Source of the DNA: UBA4416 sp048498515
Lineage (GTDB): Bacteria; Bacteroidota; Bacteroidia; B-17B0; Aurantibacillaceae
DNA length: 64,000 nt
Direction: 5' to 3'
NCBI GenBank assembly: GCA_048498515.1
Contig: JBEHXV010000002.1
Span: forward strand, 152,030 to 216,029
Under the pieces are notes generated by a model, which made no database searches, was not told where the DNA came from, and worked only from the letters and a program-made list of their open reading frames with translations. Below are positions 53,269-62,010 of the stretch, piece after piece; position 1 is the stretch's first letter, and each line of letters opens with the position of its first letter. The position numbers and the translations under genes were made by a program.

Positions 53269-53580
53269 ATGCTAAACCTTGGGATCGAATTAGAACTTGT
53301 AGAACTATTAGTTTTACAACTCTTTGCCTTCGTTTTATTTGGCCGCTTTGAAGTGGAAACATCAGCCGCCCGCCGGATCATAAAATGGCTGGTAATATAC
53401 GCCATTACCATTGGCATTTATTATTGGCTCGGGCATTGGGCAGCAATGCTACCTGTTATTGCCACGATCCCAGGCTCCATTTACCATGTTATTTGGTGCA
53501 AAAAGAACGGCATTGATCCTCTAAAGGCTACACCCCGAAAAAAATACTACCAACTTCGGGGCTGGAAATGGGAGGAATAA
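53269..53580 (+). CDS. Small membrane protein after the P-type ATPase
   Basis: 103 residues with one hydrophobic segment near the N-terminus (LELVELLVLQLFAFVLFG) and two central (IIKWLVIYAITIGIYYWL, MLPVIATIPGSIYHVIW), and a basic end. No family is recognised. The gene is 12 bp after the ATPase and is probably part of the same transcript. It is the last gene of the presumed island. Confidence 0.55.
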   Translation: MLNLGIELELVELLVLQLFAFVLFGRFEVETSAARRIIKWLVIYAITIGIYYWLGHWAAMLPVIATIPGSIYHVIWCKKNGIDPLKATPRKKYYQLRGWKWEE

Positions 53581-53885
53581 CTTGCAGCTATTTAAACATA
53601 CTTCAAAAAGATAAACCATAAAAAACAGGTAAAGGAGTTTGTTAATAGTCATTTGTTAAATTAGGGTTCTTAATCCCGCAATTTTTAACATATCTTTGTA
53701 CAAGCGACTTCGACATTTTGACCCTTCGCTTGACATATTTCTATAACAATCCATCCGCGAAAATCTGCCCAATCCGTGTCATCTGCGTTCCTATCTGTTC
53801 TTATATGATTTTTGCGATTGATCCAAGGTTCAGAAAAGATCACCTAAATTTTAGGAAATCATTGATTTTTAGTAAATTCGCCTAT
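53581..53885. other. Non-coding region at right edge of the island
   Basis: About 305 bp without a convincing gene. It includes a TATCTTTG box (53691-53698) fitting the Bacteroidota -7 consensus, which may be the leucyl aminopeptidase promoter, and a dispersed repeat (53740-53805). A short open frame from 53718 runs into pepA but is not a real extension. Confidence 0.5.
53740..53805. repeat. Dispersed repeat (CCGTGTCATCTGCGTTC type)
   Basis: The sequence around AATCTGCCCAATCCGTGTCATC resembles the short intergenic repeat with CATCTGCGTTCC cores common in Bacteroidota genomes. Only one copy is in the window, so the call rests on recollection. Confidence 0.4.
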
Positions 53886-55319
53886 ATGACAACCATTTCT
53901 AAAAAAACAAAACCAGAGGCTAAACAAAGTTTAGTCATTCTCTGCTCTGCTTTTAAAAATAAAGCCGATTATAATTTGACAAAAGAACAGGCCGATTATA
54001 TTTCTTCCGAGATCACCTCAAATAATAAAAAATCGGTAAGCATCAACACATTGTCCCGTTTGGTAAATGTGATTTTAGTAGATCCCAAAAAAGATCATTA
54101 TACAACCCTGGAGTCTCTAAGAAAAGCCGGGGCTACCATTGCCGATGCCTTGAATGGCAATAAGCATAAAGAAGTGCAGGTAATGAGCGACCTGTCACAG
54201 GCCGATTATTCGCTGGCTTTGGCCGAAGGTATTGCTCTGGCAAATTACCAGTTCATTAAGCATAAGCCAAGTGCCAAAAAAGAAACCTTTACACTTGGCA
54301 CCGTAAATGTGATTGATGATAAGATCACAACACAACATTTAAACAACCTCTCCATTGCCGTAGATGCAACGTTAAAGGCGCGCGACCTGGTAAATGAACC
54401 GGTAAACTTTTTAAACGCAGAAGATTTAGCCGATGCCTTTAAAGCCATGGGTAAACAAGCAGGCTTTAAGGTTGAGGTGTTCAATAAAGCAAAGATCAAA
54501 CAATTGAAAATGGGTGGCTTGTTAGCCGTGAACCAGGGAAGCGTTGATCCGCCAACGTTTACCGTAATGGAATACAAGCCTAAAAACGCAAAAAATAAAA
54601 AACCATACGTGCTGGTTGGCAAAGGCGTGGTATACGATACCGGCGGCTTAAGCTTAAAACCAACGCCAAACAGCATGGATTTGATGAAATGCGACATGGC
54701 AGGTGCTGCAGCCGTTGGTTGCACATTATACGCCGTAGCCAAAGCAAAATTAAATGTACACGTTATTGGCCTGGTTCCTGCCACCGATAATCGCCCGGGC
54801 TTTAATGCCTTTGCTCCCGGCGACATTATTACCATGATGGATGGCAGTACAGTTGAAATGCTGAACTCCGACGCCGAAGGCCGCATGATCCTGGCCGATG
54901 CCCTGCATTATGCCAAACGCTACAAACCCGAAATGGCCATTGACCTTGCTACTTTAACAGGAGCCGCGGCTGCTGCCATTGGCCAGTATGGTATTGTGAG
55001 TATGGGAACCGCCACCGATGAACAAAAAACAAAACTAACGGTGAGTGGATTACGTATGCACGAGCGCCTGGTTGAATTTCCGTTTTGGGACGAGTACGAT
55101 GAATTATTAAAATCGGACATTGCCGATCAGAAAAACTTAGGAGGCCCATACGGTGGCGCTATTACGGCCGGAAAGTTCCTTCAAAAATTTACCGATTACC
55201 CCTACATGCATTTTGATATTGCCGGCCCTGCGTTTGTAACCGGTAAGGATAGCTACCGTGGCAAGGGTGGTACAGGCTATGGTGTGCGTTTGTTGTTTGA
55301 TTTCTTTTCTAACCTATAA
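53886..55319 (+). CDS. pepA: Leucyl aminopeptidase (M17)
   Basis: 477 residues from the ATG at 53886; an ORF from 53718 would add 56 residues with no relation to the family and running through a dispersed repeat. The M17 core is complete: ARDLVNEPVNFLNAEDLA, VVYDTGGLSLKP (Lys/metal), MKCDMAGAAAVG, the diagnostic LNSDAEGRMILADAL, and a closing YGGAITAGKFLQKF. The enzyme removes N-terminal residues from cytoplasmic peptides and in some species binds DNA in site-specific recombination. It is the first core gene right of the island and is followed by the 55323 gene after 3 bp. Confidence 0.93.
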   Translation: MTTISKKTKPEAKQSLVILCSAFKNKADYNLTKEQADYISSEITSNNKKSVSINTLSRLVNVILVDPKKDHYTTLESLRKAGATIADALNGNKHKEVQVMSDLSQADYSLALAEGIALANYQFIKHKPSAKKETFTLGTVNVIDDKITTQHLNNLSIAVDATLKARDLVNEPVNFLNAEDLADAFKAMGKQAGFKVEVFNKAKIKQLKMGGLLAVNQGSVDPPTFTVMEYKPKNAKNKKPYVLVGKGVVYDTGGLSLKPTPNSMDLMKCDMAGAAAVGCTLYAVAKAKLNVHVIGLVPATDNRPGFNAFAPGDIITMMDGSTVEMLNSDAEGRMILADALHYAKRYKPEMAIDLATLTGAAAAAIGQYGIVSMGTATDEQKTKLTVSGLRMHERLVEFPFWDEYDELLKSDIADQKNLGGPYGGAITAGKFLQKFTDYPYMHFDIAGPAFVTGKDSYRGKGGTGYGVRLLFDFFSNL

Positions 55320-55322
55320 TAT

Positions 55323-56426
55323 TTGAAAGGCTTACTGCTACATATTTTTCTGTTTTGCTCTGTGATGGGTTTTTCCCAGGCAGACGAGTCACTGATTGTA
55401 GTACATCTTGATGACGCCAATAAGGAAAATTTCGGACAGCTTATTTACCGTTACAATTTTGTGAATAATGTTTATGCCGGCCGCGAAAAGATCATGTCGG
55501 TAGTTGGAAGAAAGAACGACATGGATTACATACGCTTCGACCGTGGCGAAAATATCCTGTACAAAGACCGTTACCTGGTTTCGGGTATAGGCAACATCAT
55601 CGACCTGAAAGAAAAAAAAGTGGTGCATGACGGCAGAGGCAGGCTTGTTCGTTGCTCCAATGACAGTATCATTTTTTTTACCAATGATATTTTTAAGGGA
55701 AAATATTATTCGTATTTTGATATTAAAACAAACACTTACTCCGAGATCAAATCCCTTACCTTTAAAGCTATTTTGGGTCAGGATGTGGAATTTGACCGGA
55801 GCAAATCGCCTTATAAATTATTGTACTACCCTCAAAACAAACCTAAGGTGGTGCTGATGGAAGATGCAGGTCATGGAGGCATCAGCTCCAAAGATAAGAA
55901 AGCCGACATCCCTATTTACTGGATCGACCATAACACCTTCATTTTTCCGAACATAAAAATTACCGACCTGGAAGGCAGCATTGTGAAATATGATATTTCC
56001 ACTAAAACATCAAAAGTAATTGGCACCTTTAGCTCTACGGCCAACGTGCCGGCTACTTATGACATGGTGAAAAGTGTGGATTGCTATATTGAATTTTATT
56101 TTAAAAATAAGCTCTATTGCATCAATCCTGCCAAGGAAACCATGCTCTTGTCAAATTTTAAGGAAGTGGATAAAAATTTTTCGGTTGAAGTGGAACCAAA
56201 AGCGGCAGGCAGGGCTATTTATTACAAGGGTAAAGATATTGGGCGCTATCATTTCGACCTGAAAAATTTTAAATCATCGGAGCATCACGCGGCCATGGTA
56301 AAGGAAATTATTATGGGCGATGAGTCGTACCAGCAGGGAATGTCGGTGTACAATGTAGCAACGGCTAAATGGGATAATATAGATTCGGAAGATGTAATAG
56401 CCATTATTGGCTTTATAAAACAATAA
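55323..56426 (+). CDS. Hypothetical exported protein
   Basis: 367 residues starting with TTG at 55323, four bases after the pepA stop. A signal peptide is present (CSVMGFSQADE). The rest alternates beta strands with repeated units such as ENILYKDRYLVSGIGNIIDL, YYSYFDIKTNTYSEIKSL and KLYCINPAKETMLLSNF, suggestive of a six- or seven-blade propeller, but no named family was recognised. The operon position between pepA and pdxA suggests constitutive expression. Confidence 0.65.
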   Translation: MKGLLLHIFLFCSVMGFSQADESLIVVHLDDANKENFGQLIYRYNFVNNVYAGREKIMSVVGRKNDMDYIRFDRGENILYKDRYLVSGIGNIIDLKEKKVVHDGRGRLVRCSNDSIIFFTNDIFKGKYYSYFDIKTNTYSEIKSLTFKAILGQDVEFDRSKSPYKLLYYPQNKPKVVLMEDAGHGGISSKDKKADIPIYWIDHNTFIFPNIKITDLEGSIVKYDISTKTSKVIGTFSSTANVPATYDMVKSVDCYIEFYFKNKLYCINPAKETMLLSNFKEVDKNFSVEVEPKAAGRAIYYKGKDIGRYHFDLKNFKSSEHHAAMVKEIIMGDESYQQGMSVYNVATAKWDNIDSEDVIAIIGFIKQ

Positions 56427-56431
56427 AAATT

Positions 56432-57484
56432 ATGATAGAAAATAAAGTAGTAGTAGGAATATCTCAGGGAGATTTGAACGGAATTGGATTGGAGATTATT
56501 TTAAAAACATTAATGGAGCCGGGTATGTCAGAGATTTGTGTGCCGGTATTGTTCAGCTCACAAAAAACGGTTTCTTATTTCAGGAAAATGCTGGGCCTGG
56601 AAGATTTTAACTTTAATCCCATCAGGGATTTGAACCAGTTACATACTAAAAAACCCAATGTGTTTATTTGCTATGAAGAAGAGGTGAACATTGAGCTGGG
56701 AAAACCAACCGTGTCAAGCGGCAAGTACGCGAAACTTTCGCTGGAGGCGGCTACGCAGGCCTTGTTGGATAAAAAAATAGATGTATTGGTTACCGCTCCA
56801 ATTAATAAGCACACCATGCAGGAAGCCGGTTTCAATTATCCCGGCCATACCGAATACCTTGGTGGGAAATTGGGAGGTAAGCCACTCATGCTCTTGTGTT
56901 CTAACGACCTGCGGGTTGCTGTTGCAACGGGGCATGTACCATTGAAAAATGTATCGCAGCACATCACTATTGACAATATTGTTTCAAAGATCGCCCAATT
57001 GCACGCCTCCCTGGTAAAAGATTTCGGAATTCGCAAACCAAAGATCGCGGTGCTGGGCTTAAACCCACATGCCGGCGAAAATGGCGCCATTGGTGATGAA
57101 GAAAAGAATGTGATTATTCCGGCCATTGCTAAGGCAAAGGAAAGCATGATGGTTTATGGGCCATACTCCGCGGATGGTTTCTTTGGAAAAAACACACAGG
57201 CGCAATTTGATGGTGTACTGGCCATGTACCACGACCAGGGCTTGATCCCGTTTAAAACACTGGCCTTTGGAAGCGGCGTGAATTTTACGGCCGGCTTAAA
57301 TTTTGTACGTACTTCTCCCGACCATGGAACGGCTTACGACATAGCCGGTAAGCAAATAGCCGATGAATCTTCTTTCAGGCAGGCTTTATATTCGGCCATT
57401 GACATTTACAGGAAGAGGGAGCTGCTGGAAGAAATTTCGGCTAATCCTTTGGCCTTTGCACCGCTTAAAAAGGAAAGAGGGTAG
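56432..57484 (+). CDS. pdxA: 4-hydroxythreonine-4-phosphate dehydrogenase
   Basis: 350 residues. Family signatures include the start GISQGDLNGIGLEIILKTL, TAPINKHTMQEAGF, the metal-binding GHTEYLG, the LNPHAGENG motif and the MYHDQGLIPFK motif, and the closing TSPDHGTAYDIAG. PdxA oxidises and decarboxylates 4-phosphohydroxy-threonine in the DXP-dependent pyridoxal phosphate pathway. It lies 5 bp after the hypothetical gene and converges on the LytS-type kinase gene. Confidence 0.96.
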   Translation: MIENKVVVGISQGDLNGIGLEIILKTLMEPGMSEICVPVLFSSQKTVSYFRKMLGLEDFNFNPIRDLNQLHTKKPNVFICYEEEVNIELGKPTVSSGKYAKLSLEAATQALLDKKIDVLVTAPINKHTMQEAGFNYPGHTEYLGGKLGGKPLMLLCSNDLRVAVATGHVPLKNVSQHITIDNIVSKIAQLHASLVKDFGIRKPKIAVLGLNPHAGENGAIGDEEKNVIIPAIAKAKESMMVYGPYSADGFFGKNTQAQFDGVLAMYHDQGLIPFKTLAFGSGVNFTAGLNFVRTSPDHGTAYDIAGKQIADESSFRQALYSAIDIYRKRELLEEISANPLAFAPLKKERG

Positions 57485-57503
57485 TTAATTGCTATGCAGC
57501 AAC

Positions 57504-59630
57504 TTAGGCCAAAGGAATTTTAATGATGACCCTGGTGCCGGTACTCATCTTGTTCCCGTCTTTCAGGTCTTCGTAAACAATGAGCTTATTTAACTTCAGG
57601 TTCTGGTTCAGAAGTTCCAGGCGTTGCTCTATGGAACCGGTGGAAAACGACGCGTGCTTGCCGGCATTTCCGGCTTTAATCTCAGCCGATTTTTCCCTGC
57701 CGATGCCATTGTCCTGCACAGTACAAACAATAACGTCTTCCTGGTCACTCAGGTCGAAATGAACGGATAATGCTTTATGCCCCTGCTTGTGCAACAAGCC
57801 ATGCTTGATGCTGTTTTCTACAAAGGGTTGAATAAGCATGGGCGGTAATTGTAGATAATCTTCATCGATCCTGTCGGAAAATGTAATACTATAATCAAAA
57901 TCATTTTGGAAGCGCATTTTTTCCAGCTCCAGGTATTTCTGTAAAATTTCGATCTCAGTGCTTAAAGGGATTTGTTTTTTTCCCGATACAGTTAAGATCT
58001 GCCGTGTGAGATAGGTGAAATTTCCCAATTGCTCATTGCCTTTGAGCTTATCGCCGTACATGAACTGTTCCTGGATGCTGTTGAGGGCGTTGAAGATAAA
58101 ATGAGGGTTCATCTGGCTTTTCAGGGCTTTTAGTTCGCTTTCGGCCGCTTTCTTTTCGGCATCAATGGTCTTTTGCGCTTCTTCAAGCTGGATCTTTAAC
58201 AACTCATTTTGTTTTTGGGTTTTGTAGCGCGAGAACAGGAAATAAACAATGAGAAGAATAACACCAATGCCGCCGATAATGCAATAAATTAAAATGCTCT
58301 TACGCTGCGATTGCAGATTGGAAATGGTTTTTTCCTGGGTCAGCTCTTTAATAGCGGTTTCCTTTTTTTCCGCATCGTATTTAAAATCGGCTTTCAGGGC
58401 AATGTTCCTGCTTTCATCAAAATAAATACTGTCGCTGATGTTGGCAGCGATAGTTTTATAATCGTATGCCTTTTTAAAATTGTTTTTCAGCACATAAATT
58501 TTACTTAAAATTTCGGCGGCGTTTTTATTTTCCGAGGGATAGGAACTTGCCCTGGAAATCTCGAATCCCTGCAAAGCTTGTTCTTCGGCCCGATTTAAGT
58601 TGTTTTGTAATAAATTAATGCCGGCCAGTTGAATCAATACCTTGGCATAAAAATTACCGCTTTCTATGGTCTTATAAATATCGGCCGATTGCTGGTAATA
58701 GTTCATGGCTTTATCCAACTCTTTTTTCTCAAAATAGATATCGCCATAAAATTTGTAACAAGAAGCCAAACCCGATACATTATTGATGCGCTGGCACACA
58801 GGAATTGCTTTCTCTATCTGACTAATTGCCTCCTCTTCCCGGTTAAGATTGACATATACATTTGCCAGGCTCGTGAGGATCAGCGATACCCTGAATTCAT
58901 CTTTAAGCTTCCTGTTGATGTCGAGGCAGGTATTATAGTAGGGCAAGCTTTTGGTATAATCCTTCTGGCTGTCGAAAATGCGACCGATGGCAAAATTGGT
59001 GCGTTCTTTCCCGGCATCGTCATTTAACGCTTCAAACAGTTTTAAGGCATTGATGTTGTATTTGATGGCCAGTTCGTTATCACCCAGATTATTGTACACA
59101 TAACCCAAATCGGTTGACACGTAGGCAATGGATGACTTGTCGCCCGACACAACAGCCTCCTCATAAGCCTTTTTTAAATAGTATAAAGCACTGTCGAGCT
59201 TGCCAATAAAATCATAAGCGGTGCCAATGTTTTGTAAAGCCAGAGAATTTCCGTAATGAAAGTGAAGTTTGGATGTTAACCGGTAAGAAGCCAGGTAACT
59301 TTTTATGGCCAGGTTATACTGGTCGGTGTAAATGTAATTGGCACCTTCGTTATTATAAGCAATGCTTAAATATTTGGTAAAGGCATTGCGTACTACCTCT
59401 GAATTGCTTGGATTGTGCGCTTCTTTTTGTGCTATTTCTTTAAGCTCATTATTATAGCCCATCCAAATGACATTATCAGGCTCCTCCTCAATAAGCTTGC
59501 TCAACAGATCGCACCGTAAAGTATCCTTTTGCGGATGTTGTTTTAATTGTAATATTAAATTGTCTTTCGTGCTTTGGGCAGTTAACATCACCGACCAGCA
59601 ACACAAAAAAATAAAGCATCTGGCTTTCAT
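57504..59630 (-). CDS. TPR-containing sensor histidine kinase, LytS type
   Basis: 708 residues. A signal peptide (VMLTAQSTKD) and about seven TPR units (TAYDFIGKLDSALYYLKKAYEE, GYVYNNLGDNELAIKYN, and so on to residue 370) form the periplasmic sensor. One membrane helix (SILIYCIIGGIGVILLIVYF, about 440-462) and a coiled coil lead to the His_kinase domain, with phosphoacceptor motif QMNPHFIFNALNSIQEQF and N box IQPFVENSIKHGLL. The ATPase ends with an NGIGREKSAE G-box. The signal moves to the LytTR regulator 5 bp upstream. Confidence 0.93.
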   Translation of the reverse strand: MKARCFIFLCCWSVMLTAQSTKDNLILQLKQHPQKDTLRCDLLSKLIEEEPDNVIWMGYNNELKEIAQKEAHNPSNSEVVRNAFTKYLSIAYNNEGANYIYTDQYNLAIKSYLASYRLTSKLHFHYGNSLALQNIGTAYDFIGKLDSALYYLKKAYEEAVVSGDKSSIAYVSTDLGYVYNNLGDNELAIKYNINALKLFEALNDDAGKERTNFAIGRIFDSQKDYTKSLPYYNTCLDINRKLKDEFRVSLILTSLANVYVNLNREEEAISQIEKAIPVCQRINNVSGLASCYKFYGDIYFEKKELDKAMNYYQQSADIYKTIESGNFYAKVLIQLAGINLLQNNLNRAEEQALQGFEISRASSYPSENKNAAEILSKIYVLKNNFKKAYDYKTIAANISDSIYFDESRNIALKADFKYDAEKKETAIKELTQEKTISNLQSQRKSILIYCIIGGIGVILLIVYFLFSRYKTQKQNELLKIQLEEAQKTIDAEKKAAESELKALKSQMNPHFIFNALNSIQEQFMYGDKLKGNEQLGNFTYLTRQILTVSGKKQIPLSTEIEILQKYLELEKMRFQNDFDYSITFSDRIDEDYLQLPPMLIQPFVENSIKHGLLHKQGHKALSVHFDLSDQEDVIVCTVQDNGIGREKSAEIKAGNAGKHASFSTGSIEQRLELLNQNLKLNKLIVYEDLKDGNKMSTGTRVIIKIPLA

Positions 59631-59635
59631 TATTC

Positions 59636-60391
59636 TTAAACGCTGATCCCTCCTATAAATTCATCGAACTCGTTTTTCTTTTCACGGGCTACCGGAATGA
59701 CTTTGTTGTCTTCAAACAATAAGGTGGGGCCTTCTTTTTTGCTGTATTTCCTAATTTGCTGGATGTTGATGAAGTAGGAGCGGTGCACTCTGAAAAAGCG
59801 TGTATCATCGTTTAAAAGCTCATCGAACTCTTTTATTTTTTTGCAAACCAGGTACGATTTGTCTTTTGTAATGACATTGGTGTAAGATCCATCGGCCTCA
59901 AAATAATAGATGTCTTCTATTTTCACAAAAATAAGCCCGTCTGATAAGGGCAGCGCAATTTTTTGCAGCTTATTTACGGTGAGGTTTTCCTTTAAAGCAT
60001 TTACCCGGTTAATGATCTGGTTCTGACCAACGAGCTTCACCGCTTTTTCAACCGCCGATTGCAGTTTGGAAATGCTGATGGGTTTTAATACATAATCCAC
60101 CGCCGATACTTCGAAGGCTTTGATGGCGTAATCGGAATATGCGGTGCAAAAAATAGTTTCAAAAGTAGGAGAGTCAAAATACTCGAACAGGGCAAAGCCA
60201 TTCTCGTTGGGCATTTCAATATCAAGGAACACCAGTTCTATTTTATGTTTGTTGATGAGCTTTACCGCTGTTTTCACATCAGGTGCCTCATCTACTACTT
60301 CAACTCCGGGGCAATGTTCCGCGATTATTTTTTGCAAAAGAGAGCGGGCGGAGGGTTCGTCGTCTACAATAATTGCTTTAATGGATGCCAT
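59636..60391 (-). CDS. LytTR family response regulator, partner of TPR kinase
   Basis: 251 residues from the ATG at 60391 (two further in-frame ATGs lie up to 21 bp upstream and cannot be excluded). The receiver has IIVDDEPSARSLL, the phosphoacceptor in LVFLDIEMPNENGF and the LKPIS Lys; the LytTR domain has IYYFEADGSYTNVI and FRVHRSYFINI. It forms an operon with the TPR kinase gene (5-bp gap). Paired direct repeats that look like LytTR sites lie in its upstream region, so it may regulate itself and the divergent secreted-protein gene. Confidence 0.93.
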   Translation of the reverse strand: MASIKAIIVDDEPSARSLLQKIIAEHCPGVEVVDEAPDVKTAVKLINKHKIELVFLDIEMPNENGFALFEYFDSPTFETIFCTAYSDYAIKAFEVSAVDYVLKPISISKLQSAVEKAVKLVGQNQIINRVNALKENLTVNKLQKIALPLSDGLIFVKIEDIYYFEADGSYTNVITKDKSYLVCKKIKEFDELLNDDTRFFRVHRSYFINIQQIRKYSKKEGPTLLFEDNKVIPVAREKKNEFDEFIGGISV

Positions 60392-60426
60392 ATGCATTAA
60401 ATTATACTGCAAGGTATAAAAAAAAC

Positions 60427-60578
60427 CATAGTGACTTTTATCAAAAAACGACCGTTTATGAAGTCAAAACCGCAGCTTATGGAAAATCATATAAAATGAA
60501 GAGCAATTCATGAACCGATAAGGTTGTTATTGAAACCTGCACTTTATAAAGTCATACCGGCTGTTTATGGAGTCATCC
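60427..60578. promoter_or_regulatory. Cluster of TTTATGRAGTCAT-like direct repeats, probable LytTR operators
   Basis: Four similar units occur in the plus sense: TTTATGAAGTCA (from 60455), CTTATGGAAAATCAT (from 60476), TTTATAAAGTCAT (from 60543) and TTTATGGAGTCAT (from 60563). Units 1-2 and 3-4 are each spaced about 21 bp, two helical turns, as expected for a dimeric LytTR site. A fifth unit, GATAAAAGTCAC on the minus strand, lies at about 60431-60442. They sit in the divergent promoter region between the LytTR gene and the 60633 secreted gene. Confidence 0.6.
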
Positions 60579-60632
60579 ATTTGTATGCTGGCATAAGGCG
60601 CTAATCTTGCTTTAAATTTAAAACTATATAAC

Positions 60633-61994
60633 ATGAAAAAAACTATTACTTTTTTATTAGGAATTATTTTAACCGGCACATCGCTAAAGGCGCAGTGGTC
60701 GGAAGTTGGAGGGCCATGGGGTTTTTCGGCAGGACAGGCCTTTTGGTTATCAACTGATTTTGATGGCACCACACCTTATGCAGTATACCGCGATTGCGCC
60801 AATGGTTGCAGCCCAACGGTAATGAGTTTCAACGGAGCCAGCTGGCAAAATGTTGGAACTGCAGGAATTACAGGCGCAGGCTCAGATTATGAGGCAATAG
60901 CAGTGATCAATTCGGTGCCCTATATTGCTTTTGCTGATGCAAACTACAGCAATAAACTTAGCGTGATGAAATATGCATCGGGCAGCTGGAGTTCCGTTGG
61001 CAACGCATTGAGTTCAGTTGCCATAACTGGTGCATCAATGGTTCATGATGCAGCCAATAATTGCCTGTATGTTTCGTATACGGCAAGTGGAACCGGCTCT
61101 CTAAGCATCAATAAATACAACTTGGCAACACAGGCCTGGAGTGGGGTTAACATGAGTACATTCCCCCCACTGGCAACCGGCGTCGTAGGCTTGTCGGTAT
61201 ATAATGGCGAATTATACACATCGGCGGCCGATTGGAACTCTGATACCATTGTGGTGGCAAAAAGGAGCTCTACAACAGGCATCTGGACTAACCTGAGAAC
61301 GCATGTTACAGGTACATCACCGTCTAAAATTGGTTTTGACAACTCAGGAAACCTTCATTTAGCTTACGTGAGCTATTCAACGGGCGTGGCTAAAGGAGCA
61401 GTGTTAAGGTGTATTGGAACTAACTGGCAACCGCTGGGTTCACCACTTTCGCTATCATCCGATACAATTATTTCGCCAACCAATGGGATGGCTTTGGCTA
61501 TGGATGCCAATACACCTTATGTAGCTTATGGAAATAGCCATAACTATGGCAAGCTCAGTGTTTCAAAATATAACGGCTCATCCTGGCAGCTGGTAGGGCC
61601 CGCAGGATTTTCCCTGGGTGGTAGCCCGCTTGATTACAACTCAATGAAAGTTGTGAATGGTGCGGTTTACATTGCTTATACTGCCATGTCGCCGCTGATA
61701 TCGAACATCAGAACCTTTATGATGAAATATGACCTTGCAACCGGTGTCGATGAAATTTCAAAAGATGCAACCTTTTCTGTTTATCCTAACCCGGCAAATA
61801 ACATATTGCATATCAACCAGGTTTCCAATGATGCGGTAATAGAAATACTTGATCTGACAGGCAGGGTTGTTATGGTAAAATCCAACATTGAACAACAGGA
61901 AAGTATTGACATCAGCACCATGAGTCCTGGGGTTTATTTTGCCAGGATCACTCAAAAAAATCAAAGCTCAGTTATAAAATTCATCAAACACTAA
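60633..61994 (+). CDS. Secreted beta-propeller-like protein with T9SS sorting domain
   Basis: 453 residues with a signal peptide (LTGTSLKAQWS). The body is a run of similar 40-60-residue beta units (GVNMSTFPP, LSVMKYASGSWSSVGN, LSVSKYNGSSWQLVGP), as in propeller or kelch-like repeats. The C-terminus is a type A T9SS sorting domain (FSVYPNPANNILHIN, then GVYFARI). It should be exported to the surface or medium. The upstream direct repeats suggest control by the adjoining LytTR system. Confidence 0.82.
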   Translation: MKKTITFLLGIILTGTSLKAQWSEVGGPWGFSAGQAFWLSTDFDGTTPYAVYRDCANGCSPTVMSFNGASWQNVGTAGITGAGSDYEAIAVINSVPYIAFADANYSNKLSVMKYASGSWSSVGNALSSVAITGASMVHDAANNCLYVSYTASGTGSLSINKYNLATQAWSGVNMSTFPPLATGVVGLSVYNGELYTSAADWNSDTIVVAKRSSTTGIWTNLRTHVTGTSPSKIGFDNSGNLHLAYVSYSTGVAKGAVLRCIGTNWQPLGSPLSLSSDTIISPTNGMALAMDANTPYVAYGNSHNYGKLSVSKYNGSSWQLVGPAGFSLGGSPLDYNSMKVVNGAVYIAYTAMSPLISNIRTFMMKYDLATGVDEISKDATFSVYPNPANNILHINQVSNDAVIEILDLTGRVVMVKSNIEQQESIDISTMSPGVYFARITQKNQSSVIKFIKH

Positions 61995-62010
61995 TTTAGA
62001 AATTCATCAT

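Larger units (their letters stand above)
32496..53580. mobile_element. Probable integrated genomic island (recombinase to metal-resistance block)
   Basis: The stretch between recQ with its terminator and the leucyl aminopeptidase region holds a large serine recombinase at its edge, small accessory genes, a decaying gene, a putative defence-like operon and a heavy-metal resistance block. The metal block has visibly more GC-rich codons than the flanking genes. No tRNA gene borders it and I could not identify convincing att repeats, so the right edge at about 53.6 kb is an estimate based on gene content. The ars/czc block may itself be a separate acquisition. Confidence 0.5.

Noticed and set aside
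32640..53717. Shared 11-mer ACTTCGACATT at 32640-32650 and 53707-53717 as an att core
   Set aside because: The left copy is inside the recombinase coding region in a segment that looks conserved in the family, and an 11-base match between two searched edges can arise by chance.
53718..53885. N-terminal extension of leucyl aminopeptidase
   Set aside because: The extra 56 residues run through a dispersed repeat and do not resemble M17 proteins.
54245..54886. Antisense frame of 213 codons within pepA
   Set aside because: Overlaps conserved M17 motifs on the plus strand.
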